Shown: positions 11,201-25,100, numbered from the stretch's first letter. The stretch is DNA of 64,000 nt from Zeugodacus cucurbitae (GCF_028554725.1 NC_071668.1:16134501-16198500); one strand, 5' to 3'. Numbers and translations are program-made. The notes: generated by a model not told the origin, from the letters alone.

Positions 11201-14200
11201 AATAGTCGACGACGAACGGTTAACCGAATAGTCGATGACTGGCGACTATCGGAATAGTGCAAACCGAATATTATTATTCGAATAATGCCCTATTCGGTTA
11301 ATTCGGTTAGTCATATTTTCGTTTAAATTTTCATATGTTATGAATTTTTCAATTCATTTTATCAGATGAAATAAGTAGCCTTTGCTATGTCCCCATTTTC
11401 CCGCCCCTCAACATATGTATATAAACCCTTAAGTAGCAAAAGGGAGGCCTAGATACCCAACTTTCAATTTGTATGATCAACTTTTTGTCAGATAAGAATC
11501 TTGTAAACTTCTCAAAAAATCCTTTTTTGTTGTTATTTTTCAAACTCTCAGAAATATTCAAATACATATAACCCAAATTAACATATAATTATGCTTTTAT
11601 ATAGGAATTTATCAAACGCCATTTGTTTCATAGTTGTATTCAAGATGGAAATATAAATTTTCATTTTATTTTACTTTACAAGTGATAAAATCACAAACCA
11701 AATGGAACTAGCCAAACGCAAATTATAATTATTTATTTTTATCGTTGCTTTTTTCCACTTAAAAAAATTTTCTAAATCAACATTTGTTGAGGAAATCGCT
11801 AGAGAAACAACTCGAATTCAGCGAAATATGTAGTGTTATACATGAAAAATTGTTGCTGAAACCATAAATCTCGGCATTTTTAACACAAACAAAGTAAAAG
11901 CAAAGAGAAACTGAAAGAACAACGAGAAAAAATATCAAAAGAAACATATAAAAAATAATTATAATAGTCATCGACTGAAATATAGCACAAAAGTAGCGAA
12001 ATATTAGTGAAAAGAAAATTAAAAAAAAAAAACTTTTTGAAAAAATTTAAAATAAAAAAAATATACCAATTTATTTGCACCTAAGTAAATAGTAATAAAA
12101 GATGAGGTGTGCGAGGACCAATGCAACCAACAGTCTGTGCCATATGTGTGGCACTCCCGCGCTGCTAAGAACGCGGCACACACTTACAGAATGGAAAGGA
12201 AAAAATTTTATTTTTAGAGAAAAAACTTAAAAACTCTGCAGAGAACATGAAAAATAAAAAAAAGAAATAATAACAACTAATTTGTAGGAGTGACGCTGCA
12301 AAGTGTGCACACACAGTGTATTTTGTACAGCAAATTAGACTATGCGACAGTGGCTTTGTAGCATTAGAAATTGAAAAAAAACAAACAAAAAATTATTTTT
12401 ATCGAATATGCGCAGCTGCTAGAGTAAAAAAGCCGGCATTATGTCTGCTTTTGGACCGCAGTGCATCACATATAAATAGCACTCGGAAAGGGAAAGGCGC
12501 AACAAAATCTATTGAATTATGCACCGGCCGCCTTTTGACAGCGTCAAGTCAAAGCACAGACATCTAAATGACAGGCAGAAATTGCAGCTGAGGCCACGAC
12601 GTTGCATTAATGTTGGCGTGAGTGCATTTCTGTCAAGCAATTTCTGGTTCTTTTCAATCACATTAGTTAAATTAATGTGTAAGAAACATAAAATCGAAAA
12701 CAATAAATAAAACTCAGCAGCAGGTCCGATGTTGCTTTTGTTGACGCAGAACCGAAGCGGCTAGACCACAACAACAGCTGGGCAACAGTTAGCTTCCGTC
12801 AGCATTGGCAAGCTTTCGCAATGTGTCACTGTTATATAATATAGCTCTTGGATTAATAAATGACAATATTTACCTATAAATATTTGGAATCTCTTTGATT
12901 CGCCAAACATAAAAGAGTGCCGAATCGAACAAACAACTGGTATTAATAGTATATATCCGACTATAAAATACAAGGAGAAAATCAAGAGATTTCACTACTC
13001 TATTGAGATTTCCTTCAACTCTCTTGTCTTTTTTGTAGCTTTTAAATGAAAAAGTGAAGAAGTGACGAATCGAACATATAACTGGTATAAATATTACATA
13101 TCCCACAATAAAATACCGAGAAAATAACAGGAACAGAAAATTTTATTTCTTGAATAAGATATTCGTCATCTCTCTTGTCTGACGAGTTAATTTTGTTGTT
13201 GCTTTTAAATTTAAACTTAAACACATCAAAGCTCAAATCTCTCAAATGAATGAAAAAGCGACAAATCGAACACGACTTATGAAGATATGTATCTAATTCG
13301 TGTGTGTATGTAATATGTGTATTCGCAATTCTAATCGCATAAAAATAATTTAATCAAATAAATTCGCAAATTACACTCAAAATATTTCACAACTACTCAA
13401 ATTAATGTTTCTGTTTGTGCGTAAATACTTAAGAAAGGAATGCCAATTTGTAGTAGGTAGTGATTACTTCATTGTTTATATGATTTAATGAGAGAATTAA
13501 TTGAATAATTCGTAAACAAACACGTGAGTGGCGCAAGCGCTTAATTAGAAGACACACCTTCGAAGAAAGATTCGAAGAAAGCTGGTATGGGGAATTCCGT
13601 AAGACTTGACTTAGTTCAGAAAAAAATATAAATATTAAATTAAAATAAAATAAAATTGGATATGGACAACTGGATATTATATCTTGCGGTAACGAATCGC
13701 TCCCAAGTGATATGAGGGATCTAAATTTTTTATTAAAACGTTTTTTTTAATCAGAAAGAAGTTAGTGTAGTGAACTTCAAAAGGGTTTAAAGACTTGAAG
13801 ATGATGTGCAAAAAAATTGGAAAATATAAAATGGAAAAACTATATATAGGGTTTCCTTTCCGAGAGGTTCGAACTTTTCGAAAGTATCGAAAAGTGCATA
13901 TGGGGATTTATAAAGTTTAAAGATCCCTGATCATTGACTTCAAACAATTTTGTATTATTATAAAAAAATTAAAAAAATAGTATATAAAATGAAAAATATA
14001 AAGGGTGACCTCTTAGAGACATTGACCTGACTTAGAGTGATAGCTATCAAATCGCTTTATGTAGCAAGCTAGTAGTACTTTTGCCTGTATTTCTGTACAG
14101 TATACTTGACGTCAATATCAAACGACTTCAGCAAACAAGCTTTATTCACCAATTAGTATTTATTACCAAAAAATAAGAATAATTACTACTCCTCAGTTCT

Positions 14201-17200
14201 TTCTGCCACCAAAAATCACCCAACTGAGCATCATCAACTAAATATCAACTCAATTAAAATTTCGCTTTCTTTGAAGCCAATCTCTCAAAATTCGCAAATA
14301 AAATATTATTGAATGTTGACATTTCCATAATTTGTTTGCTTTTGAAGTGTGACACATACTCGTATTTGTGGTTTAATGTGTTTGCTTGTTCAGCAAATTC
14401 GCTAAAAATTGTCAATCGCTCATAGCACACGATGCCAAGCCATCTGCCGGCCTGCCGCCCATTTGTGCCATTTGTCGATCAATCTTCACAATCTGCTGGG
14501 TGATGATGCTATACCATCAGTATTTAGCAATCAGGGTGACTGAATATGCAAAATTGCCAAACAAACAGCAAAATAAATAATTTAATGCAAATTACAAATT
14601 GAAATGTTTATTGGCTTAATGCCGTGCTTTGATAAATTTGAGTAGCCGGCCGAAAATTGTGCAATAATATTGCATAAACCACCATTGCGATTTATGTGTG
14701 GAATTGTAAATGTTGTTGTTGTATATTTTACAAAAGCAAAATTGCATTAAACCTACAATAACTATTTGTTTATTTATTTTGTTCGTAATAATTATTTTGC
14801 TAATTGATTAATTGCGAATTTTAGTTAATATTTCTTTAAAGAGAATATTTTCATACAATCAACCAAATTTGCTGTAAACTCGACAGCAAGAAATCTTCAG
14901 CATATGTTGCATATAAGAATCTCTAAAGCATATATGTTCATACATAAGTATCCCACATAAAACTTTGAATCCACCCGCATATTTATGTAGTCACACTGCA
15001 GCGTGACACATACACATTCAAACACCTCTTCTGCATAAGTACCGTATTAAATTTTACTTTAACGTCAACGCCATTGCGTTGCGTTTTGCATAATTCAAAT
15101 ACAAATTCAAATTCAGACGGCACCAAAGTTTTCTATGGAAGTAGGCTAAGAACACTCGGCAGCCGCGCTGCACAATAGAGAGAGAGAGAGCGCAAACGAA
15201 TTGGTATTTTTAAAAATTATGGAAAATACTTTGTCCACATGCAGTGGTGGCAATAACTATAAGCGACACATGGAGATATAAATATTTTTTTTTTTTTATC
15301 GACAAAGTAATAAAATTGAATAATTTCTTACTGTTTTTTTTGTTGTCACACATGCACCGGATTTTATGGCGCCTCAAGCAAAGTGTTGCAATGAAAAAAT
15401 ATTATTTTTGTATACACAAAATGGTGGATAATTACAGAGAATCATAATCAGGTATTTTTTTAGACGACAAAAGAATTTATTTATTTTCCTACACTTCTTT
15501 ATGGATAAATAATGCAAACAGAGACCCAAGCATAACTTGGAAAACTTTGTTTTCGAAATTGAAAAATAACGGCATTTTTCAAAAACGTATAGTTGAAAAT
15601 AGTTTTTAGCCCTAAGCTCAGATGTTAATAATTAAAAATAACTTCAATAACGTCCTCAAAAATCATTATAATGAGAAAGCTAACTTCTTCTAGAATTTTA
15701 TTATTCTTCCAGCTTATTTTTTTTTCAAAAAATATGGATGGGGCTATTTTTGAGTTAATGGGTCCATGCTTTTTTGGAAAATTTTGCAGATTTTGAATTT
15801 TTTTTAGGATTAGCAATGCATATACATTCTGTAGGAATAATTTGAGATTATGGAACATTTTTTGAGGTCAGAAGATTATAGATTTGCCACAACCAATATA
15901 GGCTGAGTCAAAATTCAGATTGCATACGATTTTTATAGCAGATATATTAAAAATTTTATCAACATCTTCACCAATCTCTAGTAAATCAACTAAACTGTGT
16001 GAATAATGGAAAAGCTATAAGAGTAGTAGTGAATAATCACATTATTTTTCATAGGTTACAAATTGGTCAAACAGCAGACTATCCATCTGGTATCTTTATA
16101 ACTATAATTTTTAAAATAATAAATCGATATTGTCTATATGAAAAAGATGTATTCTAATTTACAAAAATAAACAAATTGACTATGGAAAAAAACAATAATA
16201 TGAGCCACGATATTGGTTTGAAAAATTTCGATAAGAAGTAATACAAATCGGAGATTCGTGTGACTTTACTTGATTTGAGTATGCCATTTTATTCAGTTTC
16301 ATGTCATTGTTTTCATATCTAAACAATATATAACAACATTACAGATTCTGAATTACTTAAAAAACCACTTATAACATTTTCATTATTTTTCGAAACTAAC
16401 GAAAAACTATTTTCAAAAAACAAAAAATATGCCACGTGCATATATAATTCTTTCTATTTTTATGCCTTTATTTTTCGGCATCCCTAACAATTAATCATCT
16501 GCTAATGCTTTGTCGGCCTACAAAACTAGCATAGACAAAAGACTATAAATCTTTAAGCGAAATTGCGGCAACTATTGACAGCTGATAGTTTTTGGGGGTT
16601 TTAAATTTTGAAATTTATTTTTAAATTTTTTTGTTTAGCATAACCGAGCTCATAAATTAATTTGTTTTTATTTTTTAATAAATTTTCAGTTAATTAGCCA
16701 CAAAAATTTCCGTAAAAATTTATAAAAGGTGAACGGCGGTTAACAGTTATATATAATTTAATGTGTGGTTAAGTATTAACTGTTAGTTAAAGGAATATTT
16801 ACTACTTTATCGGATTTTTGTGGAAAAGTGTAATTTAAAAAAATTCTATTTATATTCCATATCAATATTATAATATCTATAACCCAGAAATATATTCATG
16901 TGTCTTGGCATTGATGTAGAAATTTTTGGAAATGGAATTTTAGCTAACCGATGGTTAAAACAATAACGAAAAATGTATCGACGTTGGCGCCTCAAGGAAT
17001 TAATAAATTATGTTTTATTTTTTTTTTAATATTTATTTAATGCATATTATCTTCGAAAATATACGAATTAAAAAAAGGTATTTTCGAATATTTTTTTTTG
17101 AAATAAAATTTCTTGGACTTTTTTCGAAATATTTTATTTTCGAAATATTTGAATTCAATTTTTTTTTCAAAATATTTATTTGTTCGAAACATTTTTTTAA

Positions 17201-20200
17201 TTCAGATTTTTCAATTTTTCCCTGCAATTTTTAATATTTATTGAACGCAAATTTATGACAGGTATGTATATATTATATACATAAAAACACATTTTTATTT
17301 AAAAAATTTCTGAAATATAGCGATCTACCACCAATATTATATTGTAGACATGAATTTTATTTATGTACTCTGCATAACCGTATATATAAGTATATGGTTT
17401 TCTTTTATAAGAATCTTAAAAATATCAACGCACCCGTCAATTCCAACATTTTGCCCGGGAAATCGACTTCTGAGTCATATAACCATATCTAAATTGTATA
17501 TAAATACACACAAACAAACATACTCACGAATGTATCAATGACAGCGGCGTCGTTGTAGGCGACCACTGGCTAGACCGAACGGAAAAAATATGCCGAATTG
17601 TTTCCAACGGACACACACACACACTCATTTTGAATATATTTTCACACACACACACACACACACACCGCAGGAGTGTATATTTGAAAAATTATAAAAGTAT
17701 ATTTTATATGCATATAATGTAATTGTGTGTGTGCGCGCGTTTTAAAGGAAAATTTAGATTTCATGATGAATAATTAAATGTTTGAAACAGGTTGAGAATT
17801 TGAATTTATATTTTAGATACTTGAAGATTGCTGGCATGCGGCTTTAGCGCTTATTTATTTAGCACTTTATGTGTATATACCGTTATACGTATTTTACAAA
17901 CGTCATGACTGTGTTGTTGTTGTTATATTTGTTGACAAGTGGCAGCATTGTATTATTATTTTTGTTGTATATTTTTTTTTGTTTATTTGGCACTTGATTT
18001 TTCTTTCTTTTTTTTTTTTTTTGTTTTCCTACGCCCACACTGTACATTTTTCTTTAGTAAAAATTTATGTGGCGCAGCAAATAATTTGTTTTTGTTTTTA
18101 TTTTCCTCTCGATATTTTCATAGTAATTTATTAATTTCTCTACTTTGTATGCTATGTTTTCCGAATTTTATATATTTTAATTGAATTTAGTATTTTATTT
18201 ATGTATTTCGTGTAAACTTTTACTTTTCTCTGCTTATGCTAAATTAAATAAATCATATTGAAATAAATTTTTTTAATTGCTTGAAGCAGGTGCGCTTCAG
18301 CACCAATCGTGAGCATTGAAAAATTTTTGAAAATCTGATTGATTTGTTGGACGGCCAATGAGGTCAACAAGCGCCGCGCAAAAATACAATACAAAAGCAA
18401 ATATAATAGAAAGTAGATATAATAGAAAATAGCAAAAATAATAAACAAAACATGAAACATACCGTTTCTTTGTAGCCGTTCTATGCTACCCACATAACCG
18501 ATTGCTTATTTATGTGCCGTGACAAATTATGGCAACTGTTTTAGAATTGAACTAAATTCTTTTAAATTTTTGAATATTTTTGAAATTTTTTTTCTATTTT
18601 GTTCTATCCTGAGGCATTAGCACTAAATTCATAAGTATTTAAATATCGAAAATAGCCGCTTAGTAATGATTTTTAATTAACAAATGTGAAACAATTAGTC
18701 TCCTGATTCTAAGCGAAATTGTGTGTACGGTGTATATAATTGCTTTTGAAGCATCTAATTTTAATGTTAACGGAATTGGATGATTCATTTCCTGATATAA
18801 TATTTGAGGCATTCGAAAAAGACATTTCAGAAGTCTTAGGCTGGTTGAAAACCAGAAAATATAAAATTTTTTAACACTAACCGTCAGTTAAGTTTTTACA
18901 CTAACCATTGGTTAAGTATTAATTGCCGGTTAGTGGTCTTTAAAAGACCTTTACTTAGATTAATTAAACAATAATAATAAAATCTATTTGAATTTAAAGG
19001 AATATTTAAATAATACAATAAGAAATGTAGCATGAAAAAAGTTGAGAAGTTTTGAAAATCATACACTTAATTAAGTGTCAGTTAAATTTAAAATGACAGT
19101 TATAACCAATAGCTAACCACCAATATTATTTAACCAGTAATTTAATACATTTAAGCCACCATTTTCTATTAAAAGGTGAAAGCTTTAAAACTATTCAAGG
19201 TTTCTAACCCCTCATTAAACATTAACCACCGGTTAACAATTTCTTCTTTACTAAACAAAAACTCTTAAACAGCGAATATATACAGTAAACACTACTTTCA
19301 CCTATTATTTTCCTGAACAAAAACAAGTTTTGCCGTCAGTAACCCTCTACTAGTGTACCCCGCCTCAAATAATATTGTATATGTTACTCATCTTACCTTT
19401 GTCCCAGTTGACGCGTGGTTTGCCCTCCAAAGCGTATGGGGTTTCGATCAGCTGGAAGCCATGTCCTTGAATCAGACCCTTGGCAGTTTCGATCAACTTG
19501 GCCTTCAATTTGTCATTGACACCCTTGTAGTGATAGGTGACGGAGATTTTCTTGTCCTCAACCCAGGCACCGTGTAAAACGACCTATAGAAATAAAGTTT
19601 GATAAATGCGATAATGATTCTGATAAGAGATTCTTTATAAAGAAAACTATTAATGAATAAATTTAAGATAAGTTAACACTTAAACTGTAATATTCCCATT
19701 TTTTTTTACTTTCTGAGTTCTTATTAGTTTTTATTTTCAACATCTTTTTTAGTTTTAGTATTTCTTCTTTTCTTAATTTACAAACTATATACTATGACCA
19801 CTTTCTCCCCTCTCTTTGTTAAAATACCTTCCCCTTAAAAACACGTCATAATTTACCTTTTCTTTAAGTTCGTTGACAAGTTCTTGATGTTTCTTCAAGA
19901 GTTCTTCTGGCATTTCAATCTTGAATTTCTTGCCCGATGGGTACTCTACTTCCAAACCATGATTACCAGCATAGGTAACATTGGGGAATTTCAAGTGATT
20001 CTTAATTTCAGCTAAATCACGGCCGGAGAAGACAACCATGAAAACTTTGTCGTTAGCAGCCAATTTTTTGATATTGATCTCAGTATCTTTTGGCATGGCG
20101 GAGAGCTCTTCGCTAAGGGGAGCCAATGTGCCATCGTAATCGAGCAACAAAGCTACTTGATCCTCTTTTGTGAAGAAACTACACACATTTTTTTGGAGAA

Positions 20201-20326
20201 ATAAAAAAAATTATATAAATATTTTGTAAAGACACGCGATTATTTATACTAAACAGCTTACCCATCCAATGCTTTCACGTAATCTTCCTCTTTCTTGAGA
20301 AGTGGAGCCTTCTTTTGTTCAGCCAT
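8289..20326 (-). CDS. TPP: Trehalose-6-phosphate phosphatase, copy 1
   Basis: Four exons on the minus strand: 20262-20326, 19857-20178, 19397-19583 and 8289-8539, joining to 825 bases (274 aa plus stop). Introns are 83, 273 and 10,857 bases. HAD-superfamily TPP motifs: DYDGT with the nucleophile Asp35 and Asp37, SGR, GNHGLE, NWDKG with the conserved lysine at 191, and GDDTTDED with Asp218/Asp222 for magnesium. No signal peptide or membrane segment, so the product should be cytosolic. Known reaction: trehalose-6-phosphate to trehalose + phosphate. The first exon is 65 bases, the same as in copies 2 and 3. This is the most diverged of the three (start MAEQKKAPLL instead of MPEKR) and the only one to share the intron before GAWVE with Tps1. 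The frame is fully intact. I recall CG5171 and CG5177 as the Drosophila relatives; one-to-one orthology is not claimed. Confidence 0.95.
8870..9600. repeat. AT-rich low-complexity stretch
   Basis: Dominated by runs of T or A and TTATTT/AAATTT words with almost no G or C. It lies in the giant TPP copy 1 intron. No structure beyond the composition was recognised. Confidence 0.6.
10848..11320 (+). mobile_element. hAT-superfamily transposon relic
   Basis: At 11,054-11,205 the frame reads RIPATLSVSERTFSIAGNIV and then TPRRSCLLATNVNLLTF, the C-terminal hAT dimerisation domain (IPAT-S-SERVFS type). Both sides carry many copies of ATTCGAATAGTC-like words, as in subterminal repeats. The outer ends read TAGGGCTC on the left and ATGCCCTA on the right. 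An 8-bp target duplication could not be confirmed, so the exact ends are uncertain. The rest of the transposase is missing. Confidence 0.65.
12880..13280. repeat. Imperfect direct repeats, period about 145-195 bases
   Basis: The phrase CGAATCGAAC with following text (ACAACTGGTATTAATA / ATAACTGGTATAAATA) occurs at about 12,921 and 13,066, and a weaker copy at about 13,262. A related phrase, GTGTCGAATCGAACAAGCAA, is seen again at about 28,979 in the first intron of TPP copy 3, so this is a dispersed family and not only a local duplication. Confidence 0.5.
16730..16965. repeat. TAACC/GGTTA dyad-rich patch, part 1
   Basis: GGCGGTTAACAG, TGTGGTTAAGTATTAACTG and CTAACCGATGGTTA lie close together. 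They are imperfect palindromes of the type TAACC-N-GGTTA. The same words recur at 18,870-19,230. The role is unknown. Confidence 0.45.
17610..17740. repeat. CA/GT microsatellites
   Basis: An AC run at about 17,610-17,624, a longer one at 17,643-17,665, and a GTGTGTGTGCGCGCG run just after 17,725. Intronic; no coding meaning. Confidence 0.7.
18870..19230. repeat. TAACC/GGTTA dyad-rich patch, part 2
   Basis: Includes CTAACCGTCAGTTAAG, CTAACCATTGGTTAAG, TTGCCGGTTAGTG, ATAACCAATAGCTAACCACC and TTAACCACCGGTTAACA. Shared text with the 16.7-kb patch (GGTTAAGTATTAA and TTAAAGGAATATTTA) points to two copies of one repeat. The AACCGGTT-like cores also resemble Grainyhead-type binding sites, which is only a possibility. 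Confidence 0.45.
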
Positions 20327-20600
20327 TTCTGTATTTTATTTTCAAAATATATATTTTTAACTACAACTACACTTTCACTTTCACAGTAAAGCGCTAAAGA
20401 ACGGGAAATTGTATTCAAGTTAAGCGGAAATTTTAGTTGGACACCCACCGGCCGTTTTAATACTACTGACACAAAATGAACTGATCAAAAATCTCTGCTG
20501 GCCAGAAAATCGGAAAAAAGGCGGCAGACGAACGCGAAACAAACGAAGTCAAAGGCGAAGCCGATTCAAAACGAACAGTTCGATGAAATCTTTAGAGGCT
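20327..20600 (-). promoter_or_regulatory. Probable TPP copy 1 promoter and 5' UTR
   Basis: Directly upstream of the TPP copy 1 start. On the minus strand an arthropod initiator-like TCAGTT lies at about 20,479-20,484 and a second TCAGTAG at 20,463-20,469, with a GC-richer block just above (20,500-20,580). There is no clear TATA box at the right distance. The A-rich leader then runs to the ATG. Confidence 0.4.
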
Positions 20601-22113
20601 ATGGGTGTATATGTTGACTTGTTATGAAGGAATATGTTGGAAGAGAGCATGCTTTTGGCCTAACAGTTGGCCAAAATACATACGTCGTATGATTGCTGCC
20701 GAGCCTAAGTATTACTCGGTGCATAAAACTTGAGAGCGTTAGGTGATCCCATGAGAGTGAAGCTCATCTACTACTCTCTCAGAAATATTATGGATACTAA
20801 TTTTAAAAATGAAATATAGTACATGTGTGCTTTGCTTTGACTAAGAAAGTGTCTGAAAACAGATTTTCCACCTTCACACTCGACGTGCATGGAGCAAACA
20901 ATTATTTATGCGACATTTTGTAGACGGTATGATATTATTTGAGACATATGAGTACCAGCAGAAAAGAGATATTTTGATTCTTTGGTTTCCAAGATTTTAC
21001 TGAGAATTTTGATGATCGTAACAAGAAGTTCGAAGTGTAGAGAGTTCAATTACTTCAAATAAGTTCTCTTCATCGTTGAAAGTAAAGTTTTGAAAAAATA
21101 ATATACCACCCTTGTGGACTAACATTTAACTTTCTCAATGGCCTTCACTCGATCTGACCAAACATCTTCTATATTTTTGTGCATTCTATTGCTATAATTA
21201 ACAAGAAGATGATCTCTAGCAACAATCCTCAGAACCTGGATATCAGCTGGAGGCTTTCAACATTATGAGAACTGCCTGCCAAATCAAAATATTCCGCCAT
21301 TTTAAAGGTTTGATTGATTTGAATGGCCTACTTATGTGAAATATAGTCTCAAACTAAGCTAAATCCCTCAAATCATCCATAAAGAACCTACTAAATCAAA
21401 ATTTTGCCTATAGGTCATCTTTTGAGTATGAAAAGCTTTCTATCAGACTATTATATTTGTAATTGAAAGAGTAAAAAGCTCTCGGACTTAAAGAGAGTAT
21501 ATGTATATGATATACTATATATGCATATAAAATCTGAAATATGTACATAGAAATGAGAATTCGATATGTACTTATATACAAAAGCATATTTTTATAGATG
21601 AATAAATTATTTTTGTTAAAAAATATATGTATATAATGAATATATAGAATTCTCCAATCAAGCGAATAAACCGAATATTTGATTATCCGAATATAATTCT
21701 CGGATATCCGAAAATCACAAATTTATAGGGAATCTAAATACCTTTCAATATCAATTATATGCCAACAGCAAGGATTATAAGCTGAATATCTGTGCCGATG
21801 AGTAATGCATATAGATATCCGGTTATTCGGATACTCATTTGGTATTCAGAAACAGAAAAATCACAAAAGCAAGAGTTGATTTCATTACTAGTAGTAAGAC
21901 CAACTCGGAGAAGAAGGATCAAAGAAAAAACTGATTGATGAAGAAATTCTTTCAAACAATTCATATGTTATTTGTGGATTCATTTTCGAATTGAGTTAAT
22001 TATCACTGATTACCTTATACACAAGTGCAAATATTTGAAAATCTTGTAAAATGCCTCAAGTCCCAAGTATACACATACAAATTCCGGTATAATTATTTAT
22101 AATGTCCATATCT
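20601..22113. other. Intergenic DNA between TPP copies 1 and 2
   Basis: AT-rich. A stretch at about 21,650-21,850 has words such as CCGAATAT and GGTTATTCGG that recall the hAT relic at 10.9 kb, perhaps a decayed copy of its end. No exon was recognised. No AATAAA is obvious within 100 bases after the TPP copy 2 stop; an ATAAAT variant is present. Confidence 0.4.
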
Positions 22114-25100
22114 TCAATTATGGGTGTTGTTTATCCACGCCATCAAATCCTCCACGACAGGCTGGCGTGCCAAACGAAAATCAGCATAGGTCTCAATATT
22201 AGGATCGGTCGAAACACGGAATGATATACCAGTGCCTTGTAATAACTGTATAAAAAGAAATATAGATTTAACACTTATATTTTATAATTTTTCATAAAAC
22301 TAATTACCCGCATGGCATCCTCATCGGTTGTGTCGTCACCCGCGAATATCACCTTGATTTTCTTAGCCCAATCCTCACCAAATTGATTCTTCAAAATCAG
22401 CAATGCCGCTTCGCCTAAGGTAGAGCAATATTTAAACAATTCTGAACACCTCCTAATAGCGCACCCACCTTTGTTCCAGTTGACCGGTGGCTTCGCCTCG
22501 ATCGCCATGTGCGCTTGATTCGCACGGAAGCCATGCGACTCAATTATCGCCTTAGCCGCTTGCTTGTATTGTTCCGCCGCATCGTCGGCCACGTCGCGAT
22601 AGTGAAAGGTTAGCGACACCTTCTTATCTTCAACCCACGCACCGTTATTCTCCAACTTTTCCGTCAATTCATTTACAATAGTAGTGTAAAGCCTCTGCAG
22701 TTCAGCGGGGAGCGCATAGTCGTGCCTAGTGCCATCGCCAATCTCGATTTCCAAGCCGTGATTGCCCGCGTATGTGATGCCTTTGATGCCCAAACATGAT
22801 TGTACATCACGCAGTCCGCGTCCCGAGATAATGGCCATGAATATTTGCGGATGTGCAGCTAATTCGTGTAGCAACTTCTTCATATTCGCTGTGAGAAAAG
22901 TACTTGAGGGATTATCGGCGATGCCGGACAAAGTGCCATCGTAGTCAAGTAGTAAAGCAAGTGGAGTGTTTGGATCCAAATAACTGCGATATTTGTTTTT
23001 CGACAAAGTAATTTATTTATATTTGATGGTTTTAAATAGTTTGATTGATTTTAGTAAGCAAATTAGAATTAATGCTTGATATTTAGCGTGATTTAGCCAA
23101 TTAGTGATTTCAGAAATGAGATAAGAGATAATGAGTGCTAAAATATATTAACAACGGATAGCTAATGAGATAAAAAAATTCTAAAGAAAGAGGTGAACAT
23201 GTTTCGAACAGAGTTGAGATAAGATTACCTAAGTTTGATGAGAAATCAGATCCATGTACAGTAATCCGAAATTTAAACCATCATACTGAAGTGTTGGTAT
23301 CGAACATCTATGTATATGCTCAGAACACATATAATTGAGCTCAATATTCTTCGTAAAGACTAGCGGCACAACTAATTTTCCTATTCTTCTGGCTAGTGAA
23401 AGCTTTAGACCGATTTTATCTAGTTCTGAAATAGAAGCTCGAATATTAGTTACTTCCTAAACTATTAAACTAGATTGGTTTTAAAAATATGTATATGGCC
23501 CAACCATGTAATAATACGGTTTCGAAGGAAAATATTGGTCTCTTCTTCGACATAACCTCACTTTGAAACCAATAACGTGACGTCATAAAACTCTTACCTC
23601 TGTTTAAGTAGACAAGAATAAAAACTTTTTGTTTGTGGACCGATCTATTGGTCAGGCCAAATAATTTTCAGGCCATTTAGTATGACAGTTCATTGTTAAC
23701 AGTTTTCAAAACAGTTTCGCAGACGGATTTTAATAAATTTATAACGCATTCTGTTCCTCTGATTATTTTACTTTGTCAGTAAATCAACTCCCTGATATGT
23801 TCAGGGATCTATTAACTTAATCTATAACACACGAGTCGAGCAGTAAACGTTTCGGAAACAAGAGTTGACCAGGGTCTATAAAAGGAGCAAATTCTAACTT
23901 GTTTCAGGTGGAATATCTGCAAGTTGCTATGGGGTTTTTGGCGCAATACAGACCAGATATATGTATATTTTAAAGTCACATAAGAAAGAGCAGACCATTC
24001 TTCTAATACAAAAAATAAAACTGAAAAAGATGGGAAAAATTTCTTCTGTAAACACCTATTTAACATGTGCCCATGAGCATAAGAATTAATATCGAAATTC
24101 GACACAATGAATTAATTATTTTGTTGTCAAATATATTTAGGATTCATTAACTACCATCAATCTAATTAGCGACTTATTGTAAGCATATTATCAGTATTAT
24201 TATGCATTATTCTGCTTAACCTAATTACAAATGCTTAGCCATACGAAAAGCACGCGTCAATAACTTTTTCCGCATTGTCTGATCACGCTTTTATCATCAT
24301 AGCTCAGTTATTCACATATATATACATACATACATATCTATGTAACTATATCTATATATAATATATAGAAATATATCAATGCAGCGATTCCAATTTGCAA
24401 CAGCGATGCTTAGCAACTGTTGACTTCTTTGCTTTTTAATATATTTGCAATCAACGCCGAAGGTTCACATGCACATAAATATATTATTTAATCGCTTCTA
24501 AACTATAATACAAATATATATATACAATTTATGTTTTCATAAACACTTGTTGCTATCGTTTACATATTTAAAAGACATACAAATATAGAGTAGATTGCAA
24601 CTGAGCCCTGGTATCCATCTGCAATAATTCTCAACCGAAACAATTATCACTCGGTTGGCGAGTGTATGAGTAAAGTAAAAGTAAAATGTGTCCACATACA
24701 AATATATTTATTGTTTGTATTGTCTATAATATTTATTTTTACTAGATAAATATGCATTTTTGTAACAGATACACATAAACATATTTATATAGTATCGAAT
24801 AGACCGTTTAATTGCCGGAATAAATGAACAGCTATGGATTTTGCCAGGAAAAAAGGTTAATATGATATTAGCATTACGAAAATACTATCAAAACAGACAG
24901 CGTGGAAAAATGGTAGACAGATGAGTTTATTTCGCGAAAGTAATTAGTTAATACAAATTATCTATACCGCTATCAGTTAATGCCAGATGAAATGTTATAT
25001 ACAAATACATATTTACATATAGATTAATATGAATATGTATCAACTCATATACGAGTGTATCCAAAAAATAACAGTATTTTTCATTTTTTTGATAAAAAAA

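Larger units (their letters stand above)
8540..19396 (-). other. Giant third intron of TPP copy 1
   Basis: An intron of 10,857 bases, phase 1, between the NWDKG lysine codon and the last exon. The donor is GTAAGA and the acceptor CTCCACAG. It contains homopolymer-rich DNA, a hAT relic, short direct repeats, CA/GT microsatellites and a field of TAACC/GGTTA half-sites. I found no nested gene. Open frames in it are short and AT-biased. A TATAAATAG string at about 12,471 (plus strand) has no supported transcript. Confidence 0.85.

Noticed and set aside
12465..12490. TATAAATAG on the plus strand inside the TPP copy 1 intron
   Set aside because: No exon, initiator or leader follows; single-word match in AT-rich DNA.
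18870..19230. Calling the AACCGGTT-like words Grainyhead enhancer sites
   Set aside because: Shared linking text between patches suggests a repeat; kept only as a possibility.
22984..23006. Possible TPP copy 2 start inside intron 1 (MSKNKYRS)
   Set aside because: The acceptor at 22,984-22,985 and the 65-base first exon shared by all three copies explain the gene; no promoter signal was seen at this ATG, though an internal start is not excluded.
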